Positions 13,512 through 27,300 of a DNA stretch of 64,000 nucleotides are shown here, piece by piece; positions within the stretch are counted from its first letter, which is position 1; each line of letters starts with the position of its first letter. Where the stretch lies: positions 186,001 to 250,000 of the forward strand of contig VWZF01001855.1 in assembly GCA_013396755.1 (NCBI GenBank). Direction: 5' to 3'. A model generated the notes under the pieces. That model searched no databases. It was not told the DNA's origin and was given only the letters and a program-made list of their open reading frames with translations. A program made the translations under genes and the position numbers. The DNA comes from Sclerurus mexicanus. Lineage: Eukaryota; Chordata; Aves; Passeriformes; Furnariidae.

Positions 13512-14847
13512 GTGAATGTAATATACTTTCTGAAAGAAATATAGGCAATAATGTCTTAACTTTACAAAAAATTCAGCCTATACAGCAAAATGTCACGTAG
13601 TAGCATTACCTGACATTCCTTCCATGTGAACTCTGCAGGGTGGCTCTCAGCTTGTTATGCCAAATCCATATACCTTATGTTTATGATAAAGTGATAAAAT
13701 ATGTTCTTCTAGTGAATAAGTCATCTTGCACAACTCTGGGTGAAAACAGACTTATGTAACACCTAATACCAAATATATTAACTTGCTTATGTAGCTGAAA
13801 GCATTACTTGAATGGAAGCTATATGCAAGTCTTTAATTGTGAAGCATTAACCAGAAAACAGAAAAGCTCAATTGCTTATCAGCAATAAACTGGCAGGACA
13901 TGCAAAATATTTTGAAGGCTGTTAGATAGATATGCAGGATTTAGGAACCCTAAATTTAGGTTATGTAAATTCAGGGTAATAGCAGGAGGAATGATATGCA
14001 GACACTAGGTGAAGAACTCAGAAAACAGCAATGCCAAAAGGCTCCTGGAAGCTGCAACTGAAGTATAAACAAATCAAAATTTATCACATATTATGATTGT
14101 AAAGAACAGTAGCATACACTTGGTTTTTTTGTGAATGAAAGTTCTTATTGATATGGAAAGAATGTAGCAAAAATCTGAAGTATAAAATTTGTTTCAGTAC
14201 CTAAAACATAAATATGTGTATACCAGGCTTTCTTTAATTAATTTCATGGCATGAGGTAGGCAAGGTGAGTATAGTGGAGGAAACTGGAGAACAAACAACA
14301 ACAAAAAAAGACAGGGGCTCAATGGGTGAATATGTAACCAAAAAAATTAAAGGATATGAATAATCAGGAAGACAGCAATACTAAGAAAAACTAAAGCTAC
14401 TGTCTAACTCTTAAAAACCCCATATTTTTATAAAGGGAACACACTAAGAATTTTATTTATTTTATACTATTCTAAATGTTACTAATTGTAGAACAAATGT
14501 CTCTATCTTGTTTGTGGAAACCAAGTGCAAGATGGCAAAGCAAATATGCAAGTAAACTAATAACTTGTGCTTATTCAATTACTGTTTTGTGCAAATAAGA
14601 AGAGTGTTTTAATATGAGTTTGTAAACATCTTACCCAAACTGCATTTCCAGTTGCACATCATCTACATGAAAATCAGTTTAAAATCAGCACATGCAAAAC
14701 CAGGATAAAATTCAAAGGAAAAGGCCCTTAAAAACTCAATAAGAAGGGGTGAAAAAGGATGAAGAAAATCAAGGAAAAGATAAGTGCAATTTTTCAAACT
14801 TTTTATTTGCTAAACAACGTTAGCAAACTATCTAACATAGAAAGACA

Positions 14848-14893
14848 AAAAAACCCCAAAAAACAAAACAAAAACTAACAGAAAAACCCCTAT
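14848..14893. repeat. A/C-rich low-complexity tract
   Basis: The + strand consists almost only of A-runs broken by C or CC, of the AAAACCCC and AAAACAAAAC kind. It is one of several similar tracts in the window (also at 21649, 25775, 39871, 57143, and on the opposite strand at 52348 and 61424). Confidence 0.8.
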
Positions 14894-17800
14894 TCATCTT
14901 ATATAAACTCAGTTGTGAATTGGCAAATGAAAGATCTTAGAAAGGGCTGTCTGCCAAGAAGAGAAATGGAAGTCCCAGCTGTAATTAAACAGATTTGACT
15001 GTTCTTCCTCTGGAAGCAGCAGAGCAAAAGCTCCTCTTTGATCTCTCTCAAAACTTCACCCTTTCTGTGGCTCTTGCAATGAAGACCACCTGGCTCAAGG
15101 CAGGCTGGATTAGGAACAGTTTGGGGGGGGACTGGAGATTTTTAGGATTTGCAGCTGTTTCATTCAGGTGTTTGCAGGAGGAAGAAAAGGATATATCTGG
15201 GGAAAGAAATGTCCCAGCTGGGGACCTTCTTTCATAACAGGGAACTCTGGGAGGGAAAAAGGGCAGCAGTTGCCCTCAGCTGTATCCTTTCTTCTGCCAA
15301 GAGAGACCTGCTTACAGTGTCAGTTGCTGACTTGCTCCTGTGAAGGAGGGTAAAACAGAAGAGAATTTGCTTTTCAAGTATAAAAGGTTATTAGCTTTGA
15401 TGAATAAACCATATAAACTGTACAACTTAGTTAGGTGTCCCTCTAAGCAGATCTATTTCTTTCCTCACTAGGACAGTTAGACCATGCATGAAACTGAGGA
15501 CATGTGTCCTTTACTAAAACATCTTATTCTTCCCAAGCCAGTTTTCTGGTTTCTGAGGCTTTTTACCTAACAGATATTGCTTCACCAACCATTCAGCTTT
15601 CCTGTTAGGATATGTCATGAAGTGATAATTGTTAGGATATGATGCAGTCCCTTACATAAGGCAAATCAGCTGAATAGTAACTTGTTTTTAGAGCTTCCTT
15701 TCAGATGCACTTTTCCCTTACTCTGTCCTCTCTCCTGAAGTGCACAGCCCCAGAAGCTGGCGCAATCCTGCACCATGTCAGCTGCTCAAAACCCAAGGGG
15801 AAGCTGCTGCCCTTGAAGTTGCCCTTTACCATCTGGCCATGGCCTTGGTGCCTGAGCTTCTCTAGGGAGGGATGCCTCAGGGTAGTTGCTTTGTCCCAAA
15901 GCTTAATAGGCAGCATCTCATGGGAAGAATCCAGGCCCTTCTTTCCATTCTACGTTGTTTTGGAAATCTTCTGAATGTTATTAGAGTCTGTAAGACCTGA
16001 CCTTTAAAAGTCAGGGTTGCAATTAACCAATCTGGCCAGCTCTACATCAGTAGCTCATGCTAGTCTAGGAGAGGCAGGAACCAGACAGTTCACTTCTCAC
16101 TAATGTTATTACAGAGGAACAGGAGGTGGACCCAGACGCTCTAATTAAACAGCAGCAGGTCTGCTCAGCAGGCTGTTATGATTTAAGTGCAAAGCACAGG
16201 TACCGTGCAAAGCACTCTAGAATTCCTGGGCTTCATCTAATTACATGCAATAGCCATTTTTCTGTGATTTGCTGGCAGCAGCCTGCCATCGAGCTGGCAA
16301 AACAAAGGGAAGGTATCCAGTGAAATGAGGATCCTCCACTGCCAGTGCTCTAGTCTGAAGGCCTCTCCACTAACTCACCCAAAATTAATTCATAAAAGCA
16401 TGGCTAGAATGGAAGGAAAGGCAGTGTGGCCAGGAGATTGCCTTCACTATCTGTGTGAGTGACTCTCTGCTCTGCTTTCACTTGTATGTCAGAAATAGCC
16501 TGTATCCAGTAATGCCTCTGAAGATCAGGAGTCATTTGCTCAGGTCTCATTCAGTGTTTTTTTGCTCTAGGTGAAGGCCTGAGGTCTAGAGCCTCTGACC
16601 AGTGCTAAATGGTCACTTCTCTCTCTTCCTGTCCCATCTACTTTATATGTGATCTTAAACAGCAAAATAGGAATTCTGCAGAAAGGTGAATCTTGCAGCT
16701 CTGTTGGGCTTCTTTGCTATTTCTGGTATATTTCTGGTTGGCTGGAATTGTGGACTGCATTTGTTTGTGTCAATGTTTGCTGTCCTTTCCTACTGACGTT
16801 GCTTGCTTCTTTCCCTCTTTTCATCCTGCTCACAGTAAATTGCTTCTGGTTCCATGCAGCCCTTTTTTGTTAACAGACAGGAAAGCTCAGGTTTAAATAC
16901 TTTTTACTTGAATCAAATAGGTCAAACCTAAACTCAGCTTTTATTTAGGCTGGTAAACCACTCACTCTGCAGTACAAACACAAGTTAAACCTGGTTAGTT
17001 GGTGCTGATTGTTTTGGCCCCTCATTTCTCTAATCTCTTACCTGTCTGGGAAAGCAGACAAGTTTTCTTAACAGTTCACTGTGAAAAAAACCACATTTGT
17101 TCACAGAGAGCCTTGGTCTGTCTATAACCTTCCTACAGTATGCCAAAAGGACCCTGCATTCACAAGGAATCCAAATATGCTTAACATTATTGAAAGCTGA
17201 ATATATGTGATGGGAAAAGCAGGGAGAATACTCTTAAATGTGGGCATTAGCTCCCTGAAGCTCTTTACCCAAGGAACAGAGACTAGGTCCTCCAGACTGT
17301 AATCCAATGCAGGAGCCTTATCTATCAAATAGACAAAAAGATCTTGGAGAAATTAGTCTTGTGAGGCTAAAGCCAGCTGTAGGAAATAGATCCCTAACAC
17401 ATCTTAGATATTAGCCTAAGCTTTCAAGCTTTATTATGTTTAGCTGATTGTGCAAGTGACCAACTATATATTTCATGTCTGTTGAGTAAGATCAGAGCAA
17501 GAGCTTGGGCACTGGTTTGTTTAGGTTTACGAACCTAATTCAAAATTGTTTGAAGCTTCATAATAATTTCTCAGCCTCTGAATTGCCCCTCTTAGTTGTC
17601 TTTATTTGAGTACTGCTAGTGCAATTTGCAGGTGAATATTAAACTTCTTTTTCTCACAGACAAACATTGTTAGCATAATTACCTCTGAGGGAACAAAAAC
17701 CTTTTGGCACTTTAGTACTTGCTTCTCATTTATTTCTGTGTTTTTTCACCTCTGCTTTGCTGTCCCATATAACATATTAGTGTTGATGAAGTTCCATATT

Positions 17801-20800
17801 AATGCACAAAACTTCTAATTATTTTAAATAGAAATTATAGGGATAATTATATATATTGCTATATAATCTGTAATGAAATTCAAAACTTGCACAGGTGCAT
17901 TAATACTTGCAAAGCTAGTAAGGGTTGTACCTCTTCTTGGAAATATTAAAAATGACAGAAATTTCAAGTTATAAACAGGGACTGAGGGCCAAAATCTTTA
18001 CTAAGTATATCCCTATTTGCATCTGAAAAGCTTAAATATACCTAGGCTTATGGTAAATGAGAATTTTCAACAGTGGCTGATGTTGGAACTGGGCTTTTGA
18101 ATAAAAAACTAACCTCACTGAAGTGATTGTGAAATCTTTCAAATGCCTTTTAATGATTTCCTAATCTTCTAAATTGGTGTCATCCAAAATTTTGACAGCC
18201 ATAAACCACATGATATTATAGGAATTTGCTCACATTGGGCTTTTGGAGATAAATAGACCTTATGATCTTACAGAGCAGTATTAAAATTACTATGCAAGGA
18301 CTGTGTGGAAAAGACCCATGGACTGTCACCATGCACCAAGCCTAGTGACTAGTTACTTATCAACCTCCTTTTTGTTATACTTTACTGACCAAAGGAGGAA
18401 AAAACCCATACTTGCTGCAATTCAAGTCCTACTGGAGAGAAGCATAAGAAAATTAATCTACTACATAATCTTTTAAAATAGAATGAAGTTAATTTAATTT
18501 GGCTTAAGTCATAGACTTCTCCTCTGTGGGAGTGACTCACAATTTACTTGCCTATATTGGAGAATTAAGACTCAGATATAGAAGTCTAAAGACCTATGGG
18601 AAATTGGGCCAACACTATTTGGATGAGTAAGGGGGGGAAAAGCATGTGAGAACATTATTACTAAGAACTAGTTCAAACCTTAGGTAGCAGAAAAGTTATA
18701 TTTTTCTGGCTTAAGATCTTTCTAGTAGAGAAGAAGAAAGGTCATTTTTAAAAGGGCAGAAGAAGAAAAATAGATCAAGCAGAATGATGGGCAATCCTCC
18801 CCTGAAATTTTACCTACCTTTGAAGTATTTTCAGGGTTTTTTTTCACAAAACAGGCAGAGTCATTGAAGCGGCAATAACCTAAAATGGTAACATCTTCAT
18901 TTAAAAAGTTCCAATCAAATCCCTACTGACAAGGGCAGTCATAATGATATTCATTCTTCTCTGCATATTTCCTCTACTTCCCTTATATAAGTTTAACTAC
19001 CCTGTCTTGTCCACTCTCCCTCAGTCTGTGATTGTACTAAACCAGTGTTTTAACCATGACACCTTGGCACACATCCCTGTGTGCCCTTTCAGTACCACTT
19101 TGGATGTATTAGTTGCCTATTGTGATCTGCAGCATGTCCATCTGCCCTTCATTAGATGGTCTGGTCACAGCTAGTGGGAAGTAAGCTCAGCTCTGGAGAG
19201 GCAAGACCATAATGAAGCCATAGCTGAATTTAATCCTAGCTAGCAGTTATTGTCCATGTTCCATTAGCTATCTGTTTATGGACATCTGTGGGATGTTGTT
19301 TTCCTTGTTGGTTAGGCTAAGTGCTTACTTTAGTAAATTAGTACAGCTTGAAGAAAGATCTGCTGAAAATAAATAGATGAGGGCTTTGGCTTAGTGGGAA
19401 TGGCATGAAGAGACAGGTAAGCACTTGAATTGATGCCTTTGACCAGAACTGGATGCTTACAAAGCATGCACTTCCAAGTGCCAAATCAATCCACAAAGAG
19501 CAAGTGCCTAACCCCCACCCCCAGCAGTAACTAGTGAGTGGCTGCGATGCTCCCCACCACCATCACCTAGACAGTCATGGAAGGCCCAGACACGCAGATG
19601 AGCAAGTAAAGACAAGGGAGGAAAAGTAGCTAGCCAGTTTTTTGAGGAGTTTTCTACGAAAGTCAGAATTTGGCTTAGTACTCCTTTTCCCAATGACTTT
19701 TGGAAGTGATGTACTTTGGTCAAGTTTCATAAGAGAAAGACCAGGAGTCAGCCTATTCACAGGAAAGCTGTTGACACATAGCAGTTGTACTCTAATTTAC
19801 ATGCAAGATGATTTTCCAGGCACAGGCAAGCTTTTCCAAGCCATGAATAGCAAAGGAAGCACTTGAAAAACTATGCAAGAACCCTCACACATAAGACCTT
19901 GGAGAGGGAGAAGCTCTCTCTTTAGGACAGCAATCTATGGTTCAGGAATTTAACCTAAGCCTCCTTGTTTCCAGCTATTGCAGGCACAAGAATTTCAGTC
20001 TTAACTTCTTTCTAGTAGGGTTGGTATCAGCTGCTGGTATCAATTTGAAAGCATTACTTATCTCATTACACCACAACTCCCTGGGGGCATGAGCTTCAAC
20101 CTACACAAAGAAAGGCAAAGCCGTTGATGACTCCAATAGGTTGTGCCTCAGGCTGTGTCGGGTACAAAAGTCATGCCAGAAATACTTCTGGCTACACTGA
20201 GCAATGGTAGAGCACTTCCCAGCTGTTGCACAATTTAACAACCCAATCGAAAATAGCCTCCTGATGCAGGTTCCTCTAGGAATAATTTCAATGGCATGTG
20301 CGTTTTCTGCCCTTTTATTGTCAGCTTTATTTCCAGGAATGTTTATGTTTTTTTTCTCCAGTCAATACTTTCTGTCTCAGTGGCTTATCTGACAATGGGT
20401 CACAATGGGTCTGCTGCTTCTCTGCTTTTCCAAACACACAGTCCTGGCCTTACCTGCTGTATCAATGAGTGACCTATCTTTAAATGTTGTATTTTATCTA
20501 AATAAAATTAGATTATATTGCTTCCCCCTTTTCTGACCAGACTATGCTTGTTCCTTTAGAGTAGTGAATTATTCATCTCTTTTTGCCACTTCTCTTGGGC
20601 TTAACCCTGAAGAAGGGAAGGGAATTCAGAGAATGAGATGGAATAACAAAATTCCTCCTTGAGCTCTGATCTCCATAACAGTGGTGAGAACAGGAATTGC
20701 TGTTTTGACTGCTCATCCTCCAGGACAACAGGTAGAACAGACAGAGTAATTAAGCCTGCCTAGAGTTAGAGAATGACAGAGTATTGCTGCTGTGGGGCTG

Positions 20801-21648
20801 GAGCAGGATTACTGGTTTTTACTGTCCCCCTAGGGCTCTGTGTCACTGAGTCTTCATGGCATCTGCCCTAGGTGGATGAGCAGGAGGTGCCACAGCCCTC
20901 CCAAGTGCTCTACCATCTAAAGACATATGAGTAGAGTTTAAAGATCATATATTTTCTTCTAATCGAATCAAAACAATAAAGAGGGAATTTAAGACTACTA
21001 AAGAAAAAATTACCCTTGCTCCTGTAAGAAAAGTGAGTGAAGCTTTCAGCTGAAGCGTTCATCCCACCCCACAGCAGAGTCACTGGTGAGACCACAGGAC
21101 TCATCTTTATCTCCTGGGGAGGCTAAGTCAGGGTACATTGGGAAAGTTAAAAATGCCACGTATATTTGCCTTGGTTTTTAAAAGCAGTAAGGAACCAACA
21201 GTTATGGACTATTCATGTGGTCGGTAAAGAGCTAATTGAAAATGTAGCTTCTAAAGGTACACTTGTGAAAGCATTTTTTCAGATCCAAGTACTATTTATG
21301 TTTCTAAAACACTTCTGCTTTGTCAGCATCAGTCTATCTGTAGTGATAATCCATTTATCCCAGCAGCAGTAGCGTCACGCTCAGCTTCCAGATGAAATTG
21401 AGGAATGTACAGAGGAACTAAAGGCCAAATTTTTTAACAGCTGCTCGAGGGCTTAAAGAGAAAGATAGCTCTCAAAAGAAATTTCTAGAAATGCCATAAT
21501 ATAAGTGAAATAACCAGATGTAGGGTGTGTTTTCTCTAGGTGCAAAGCCCATTTAAACATTCCTCCCCTTTCTCACAAGACCACCTTCTGCTGTCAGTTT
21601 GGCTGCTTTGGCCGTTAGAGGCACTTTTTTGGGATAAGTGGAATGGTC
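14894..21648. other. Non-coding DNA, probably RERG intron; no gene seen
   Basis: I see no supported exon, RNA gene or repeat family. The open frames near 15.0-15.4 kb and 15.7-16.0 kb lie in slightly less AT-rich sequence and overlap one another on both strands. None resembles a known protein, and none has a convincing splice-site pair around it. Confidence 0.5.
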
Positions 21649-21752
21649 AGGGTTAAAAAAAACAGAAAAACCAAAAGCAACCAAAAAAACCCCACACAAA
21701 CACCCAACTGACAACAAACCAACAAAAAAAAACAGCAACAAAACAAACCATC
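21649..21752. repeat. Long A/C-rich low-complexity tract
   Basis: About 100 bases of + strand sequence made mostly of A-runs with interspersed C, CC and CCC (AACC, AAAC, AACAAACC patterns). On the - strand it yields a leucine, valine, cysteine and phenylalanine-rich open frame that is only an effect of composition. It may be the decayed A-rich tail of an old retrotransposed insertion or simple-sequence drift; the sequence does not decide between these. Confidence 0.8.
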
Positions 21753-23096
21753 CAAAAGAAGCATCTTTTGGATCAGGATAATTTCATGAATTACACTGAG
21801 TCCAATCCCCCACACAACTGAATCAGAATGGCTGAGTGGGTGGAGTTGGAGAGCTACAGACTGGGGAGTGACAACAAGACTTGATGGTCGGGAATGGATG
21901 GGATTACACTGGGGAAGGGCATCCTTAGATACTAACACCATTTAAATACTATTGGGCATCACGATGGCTAACTTTCTGTTCTGCCAGTTATGAAAATGTA
22001 ATCACCCATTATTCTGGGCAAAGGCAAACAAAAAGCATGGTGAAGTCAGGAACGTAAACCACTTCTTCGACTGGCTCCATTAGCAGCTGCATCAGCTTTC
22101 ATTATGAGCAACTGGAGGTCTTCTTACTTGTGAAATTGTAGATTCCCAAGGCTGTGTTTCCTCATGGCTCATACATGCCATTATGAACAACTAAGCAAAT
22201 GCAGATTACTGCAGTCAGTGTATGGCACTCTGCAAGGCAGTAACAGGAGAAATAAATGTATACTGTCTTATTCAAATGCTGGCAGAGAAAGTGTAATTGT
22301 TTATATTCTCTCTACTCATCCTAAAAAGAACACAGGGTGAAACTGAGGAAGTGTTCTTAAAGCATTAAAAGAAAAACTTAGCAATGAGAGGTTTATCATG
22401 CTGGCCTGAAAAAATAAGAGAAGGTAGTAAGCTAGTATTATCATAATTGCAAGCTTTCTTAGTCCTGATGGATCTTTGATCCCCTGACACTGTGATCCAC
22501 TGAGGTAGCATGTATTTATTGAGCCTCAGGATGGAGGAAAATATGAAGGGGAAGATGACAATCTGCTTGCTAAACTACCATGGGATTTAAGTCCCTCTGA
22601 AACAAATAGGAACTTGGTATTTGCAGTCTCATGTAACAGGAATGAAAAATATCCATAACTAAGGTCATTGCAGACTGGATAAACCACTAAATGAGATGAT
22701 GACTGAAAGAGTCCTGCATACATGACTTGTTATCTTTCTTATCTGTGTAATTTCTATGAACAAGAGAATGTAGCAGAGCTTCCTCTTAATATAGACTTTT
22801 AACTAAGTACAGCTAACTAGCCAGCTGAGACCAGAAGAGCAATCCCTGTAGCTCTTACACTCTCAGGAGGCAGGGCCAGGTCTCCTGGCAGCTGTGATGA
22901 ACATCATAAACTAAGTTATGTTAATCCTCCAAATTGCAGACTTGAGATAAGTCAGAGGTTTTACAACATCCATTATCTACTACTGTGTCTTTTAGTTTGT
23001 TTGAAGACATGTGATGTTTATTAGCTGAATGCTCTTAGGCATTGAAAATGAAAGCAGAAATTTACCATTTAAATTTAGATCATGCTTCCTCCCTGT

Positions 23097-23110
23097 CACA
23101 CACACACACA
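23097..23110. repeat. CA dinucleotide microsatellite
   Basis: Seven perfect CA units in a row. It is short and has no visible association with a gene feature. Confidence 0.95.
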
Positions 23111-23946
23111 TAATTTTAAAGTTTACTCTCAACAGTTCCCAGGATTTTGTATCCAGATTCCAAACAGAAGGCTATTAATAACCCCTACATTACTATAGAC
23201 ACCAAATGGATGTTCATAAAACTGTAGTTGCAGCCAGAGATAGGAGATGATGATTGTTTATCAAAACAATTAATTAGTTTAAATTAATTTAATGCCCTCA
23301 GTACTACTGGGACTCAAGCACACCATACTGTATTATACTGGCTGGACCACTTAGAAGTATTTATCTTTGTGTATCATAACATACTCTGATAAGAAATCAG
23401 TCCTTCCAGGTTGTGAAATTAATTAATATTCCTATTGACAGAGATTGTATGGGATGAGCAGTGATGTGAGATCAGGCTAATCACCAGGTAGGCTTCAGTC
23501 ATAAACAGGCTTTCATCCCTAGTCATTTATGAAAAGTAGCTCTCCACCCACACCTGCTGCACAAAATAACAGAGATGATGCTGTGGATGATACTGTTAAA
23601 TACTATTAGGTAGCTACTAGTCCCATCTCCCTTAGGGTCTCTTTTTTGCCTCTACCAATGAGCATCTATGCAGTATGTCAGAAAATCGTTATTCAGACTG
23701 AGCTTTCTTTTTCAGCTGATCATTTCTTCACTTTGCAACATACTTCTTTTTACTGTGAGAAATATGTGGTCCATAGTGTTTACCTTACATTTTACTTGTT
23801 AATCATAGCCTTTCTATCATTCACTTTTATGGTTCTCCAATATTGCAAACCCTACCCTAATGTGGAAATGATACCTCCTAAAGAGCTTCTCTGCTGCTGT
23901 TGCTGTGTCTCTTAATTCTCAATGTGTAATGGCAAATATATTTGCT

Positions 23947-23962
23947 GGGGGGAGGGGGGGGG
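23947..23962 (+). repeat. G-run (six G, A, nine G)
   Basis: A block of six G, one A and nine G stands alone in AT-rich sequence. G-runs of this size can in principle fold into a G-quadruplex, but only one interruption is present and nothing else marks the site as regulatory. Confidence 0.9.
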
Positions 23963-24353
23963 AAGATAAAAAAAATTTGCTGGTACAAACAAAAATTCAA
24001 GATTCCAGGTGGCATGCAAATAACAGGAGCAGATACCATTACAACATGGAGAAAAGGAGGGAGGGTAAAAAACCAAAATAGCTAAAATACGAGAACAGCC
24101 ATCATCAGGACATTTGCCGCCACTTCATGAGATGCTGGAGGCATCTGGGAAACGTACACTACGTTGCTAGTAAATAGTCACACAAGCCTAAAACCTCTTG
24201 TGGGTCACTGTCTCTGTTCTCACATGCCTTTCACCCATTCTTCTGAGAATTTCTTCAGGTGTTTGGTTCAGGTACTTGGCAATGAGCCTGTCAGAAAGAA
24301 AACAATTCCTTACCCTCTTCCCTAACTTCCAGGTAGCCAAGGTGATGTAATAC

Positions 24354-24376
24354 AAAATCAGCTAATAGCTGATTTT
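24354..24376. repeat. Near-perfect palindrome, 11-base arms
   Basis: AAAATCAGCTA and TAGCTGATTTT are exact reverse complements separated by one A, giving a 23-base palindrome. A T/A-rich stretch follows it. The core AGCTAATAGCT has no function that I recognise. Confidence 0.9.
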
Positions 24377-27300
24377 TTTAAAAAATAAATCCCTATGAAT
24401 ATTGTATTGTGCACCAAATTAAAAATATGTAACATTTATCAATGCTTATGTCATCAGCCTCATAAATAAGAGGATCATTAAAGATCCATGAATCAGTTTT
24501 CAATGTATTTTGTTGCCTTGATTCTTCATCTCCCTATGACAGGCAACTTACAGGCATGCATCTATCAACTGCTTTGTGGCACATCAATCAATAGGGTTAA
24601 CACAAACTTCTAGTGTTCAACTAAGCGCTTTTGTCAAAGAAAAGTGGAAATTGCACAGGACATATGATCTTCCAAGATCTTCCTGTATACCCTACTCTAA
24701 CTGGATTGTAATTGCAATGCAAAGTTTTTACAGGTTATCTGACATTTCCACAGAGTCGAATCCGAAAGAGAAGGTGTGCATGTGAAAGAAATGAAGTATA
24801 TCAGAGAAAAAGCCAGGAAACAGCTTGTTTTTAATTTGATGCAAGCTGTAGTCTCATTTACAGACTATAAATAAAACAAGAGAATTATTACAGTCAGTCT
24901 GAGAAGAGAGTGACAGCTAGTCTGCTCAGACTCTGACCACAGAGAAACACCCAGTCCTGTCTTCTGGAATAAAATACGGAGTTTTGCATGCCTTTCCATC
25001 ACTGCATTTCTGAGGCAAATGAGAGAAGGTACTCTTTATGCCATTTTAGTTACCATTTGTACTGATCTTTACAGACTTAATGAAACAGTAGCAAAGTTGT
25101 AGGCACTTTGACAAAGGTACTTTTTGGTTTTGTGAAAGCTACAAGAACAGGCAGTGATCCAGCATTAATGCCAATGGTCTTACTTACAGTGTGTTAACTG
25201 CCCTCTCATTCAAGCTGACTCACTAGAGCCCGATAAAACTGTATTTTAAAGCATTTAGAGTTAGTCTAAATCTTAAGCCTAGCAGCAAAGAGTATGTTGT
25301 GCCTTTCCAGAAGGGGTTTGTCATACCAGAACATACCACGTGAAACAAAATGTCTTTTGCTGCTGGCAAGAACACCAGCCAGCCTGCAGAACTACCAAGC
25401 ACTAACCCCAACAGGTTGGTTCCTTAAGTTCCTTACCATCAGACTCCTTCTCAGGCAGGCCTGAGGATTTATGGCTAGCAGCCAGGATGCTCTCACAGAG
25501 CAGCTGGGCCTTACAGACCAGTCCCTACCCCGACCAAGGACTCACACAGAATTGTCTTTTCACTTTGTTAGAGAAACATGTTCATCTTCTTTGGTCATGA
25601 GACCACACTCCCTCCCCTACTCCCTGGGGAAGTGGACCACAGGCCTCCCAGAACATGCAGACCTTCTCAAATAAGGCAACTTCACTTCCCTCCCCTTTCT
25701 TCCAGTTTCTTCCATTAATCTCTTGCCTTCTGAGCATGGGAAGGGGAAACAAGTGGGGATCAGACCAAAGGCAAAAAAACCACAAAACCCCAAAACAAAA
25801 TAACAGGACAGCAACAAAAATCTCCACTTCAGCACTGGCCATGTAAGTATGTATGGCCACTCCTTCTAGTGTTCATATATGTTCCTCCCTTTGCACTGGC
25901 AGGGGATGAGTCAGCAGCTCCATACTGTCCTAGGAGCAGTTCAAGACATCTCCAAAACAGCCCGATAGCCCGTCCTTTCGGGAGTGTCACTCAAGTGTCA
26001 TGTTGCCTGTACCTTGGGTCAGGCTCATCAGCACTGAAAGAGCAAAATCAACTTTGAACCCTTCTGATACATACAAATCAGATGAAGCTGAGTAGCCAGT
26101 GTAGACTACAGACAAGCAAATGCGTCTTTGCCATCTCTCTGTAAAGGGACATCCAGATAAAAAGACACAACTTAGTTCCACAGATTTCTCCAGTGTAATA
26201 CAAAACATGAGTGAATAAAAGAATAAAGAAGCTAGTAAAGCTCGATTTGTTTTAAACATGCATTTCCTGAATTGCACATTCTTTGAAGACAAATGGTGAG
26301 GTGTTCAGTCATTTCCTTTGAAAGAGAAATTTAAAAAACTAGCTTCCTTCCAAAAACTGGCCTTTATGTTCAAAATTTTCCAACAAAAATTTACTCATGC
26401 AAAAATGCTTTGATAATAACCAGAAGATTATCCTGCCATTGAAAGCATTATAGAATTTCATCCTTTATTTCCTTCCTTTCTTTTTCCTTTTTAAAGATGA
26501 CAAACTAATTTGACCATAAAAAGAGAGTGGGATGTTTTCTAATGTCAACACTGGAAGAAATGTAAGGAAAAGAAAATATAAAAAAGCTTCAGCCCCCTGA
26601 AAATTTTGACATTTTGCCATTATCTTAATGAAGGACTGGATTTTTAAAGAAAAAGCTTTCTACTCTTTTTTTTTTTTTTCTTCCCTCTCTCAAATAAGTC
26701 TAACTTTTTTATTTTTTACCTTTAGATGAGGGATGGGGTTTATGTCATAGCTTTATCCTGAGAATCCTATTCTGCTTTACTTTACCCAGGATCTTTCAAG
26801 AGACCATGGAAATTCAAACCTTACCTGTGTCAGTTATCTAGAAAAATAATGGGCTTTTTGTGTGATTTCATCCATAATTATGGCATTCTCTACAACCCCA
26901 TCACAAATATACTCTGTCTCAGAGGCACAAACATCTGGAACTGTTACCATTAATTATGTTTTGGAAAAGCATATGTGTTAGTAATAGCAAACCAGAAAGT
27001 TTAGTCTTCACAAAAGGGTGACATAAGTTATACAATGAAGTCAAGAGAGGAGAAATGGTAGAAGGACAGATAGTACATGCTGTGCTCCTAAAATGATCAA
27101 AACCATTAGTCACACCAGTCTGATCATTTATCTTTTATGAAGGAGACCTGTGAAAAAAACTTTATATTGGAATGATGTGTTATGGAATGGGATAATGTAA
27201 TATAAATTAAGCCTCCTGCTTATATTCCACATGCAGCAACCATTGTAAAAAAATGCCTCCAGCTCTGAAAGCAGTGAGTAGAACATAACTACAAAAATCC

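Larger units (their letters stand above)
4346..14844. other. Non-coding DNA, probably RERG intron; no gene seen
   Basis: No exon with acceptor and donor sites plus family-like coding was found, and no RNA gene. Open frames do not exceed 105 codons and are not persuasive. Small structures noted are a 13-base tandem duplication at 10434-10458 and an inverted repeat at 13488-13511. Confidence 0.5.

Noticed and set aside
21615..21941. 108-codon - strand frame that looks like a membrane protein
   Set aside because: The hydrophobic, cysteine-rich part is the translation of the A/C-rich low-complexity tract.
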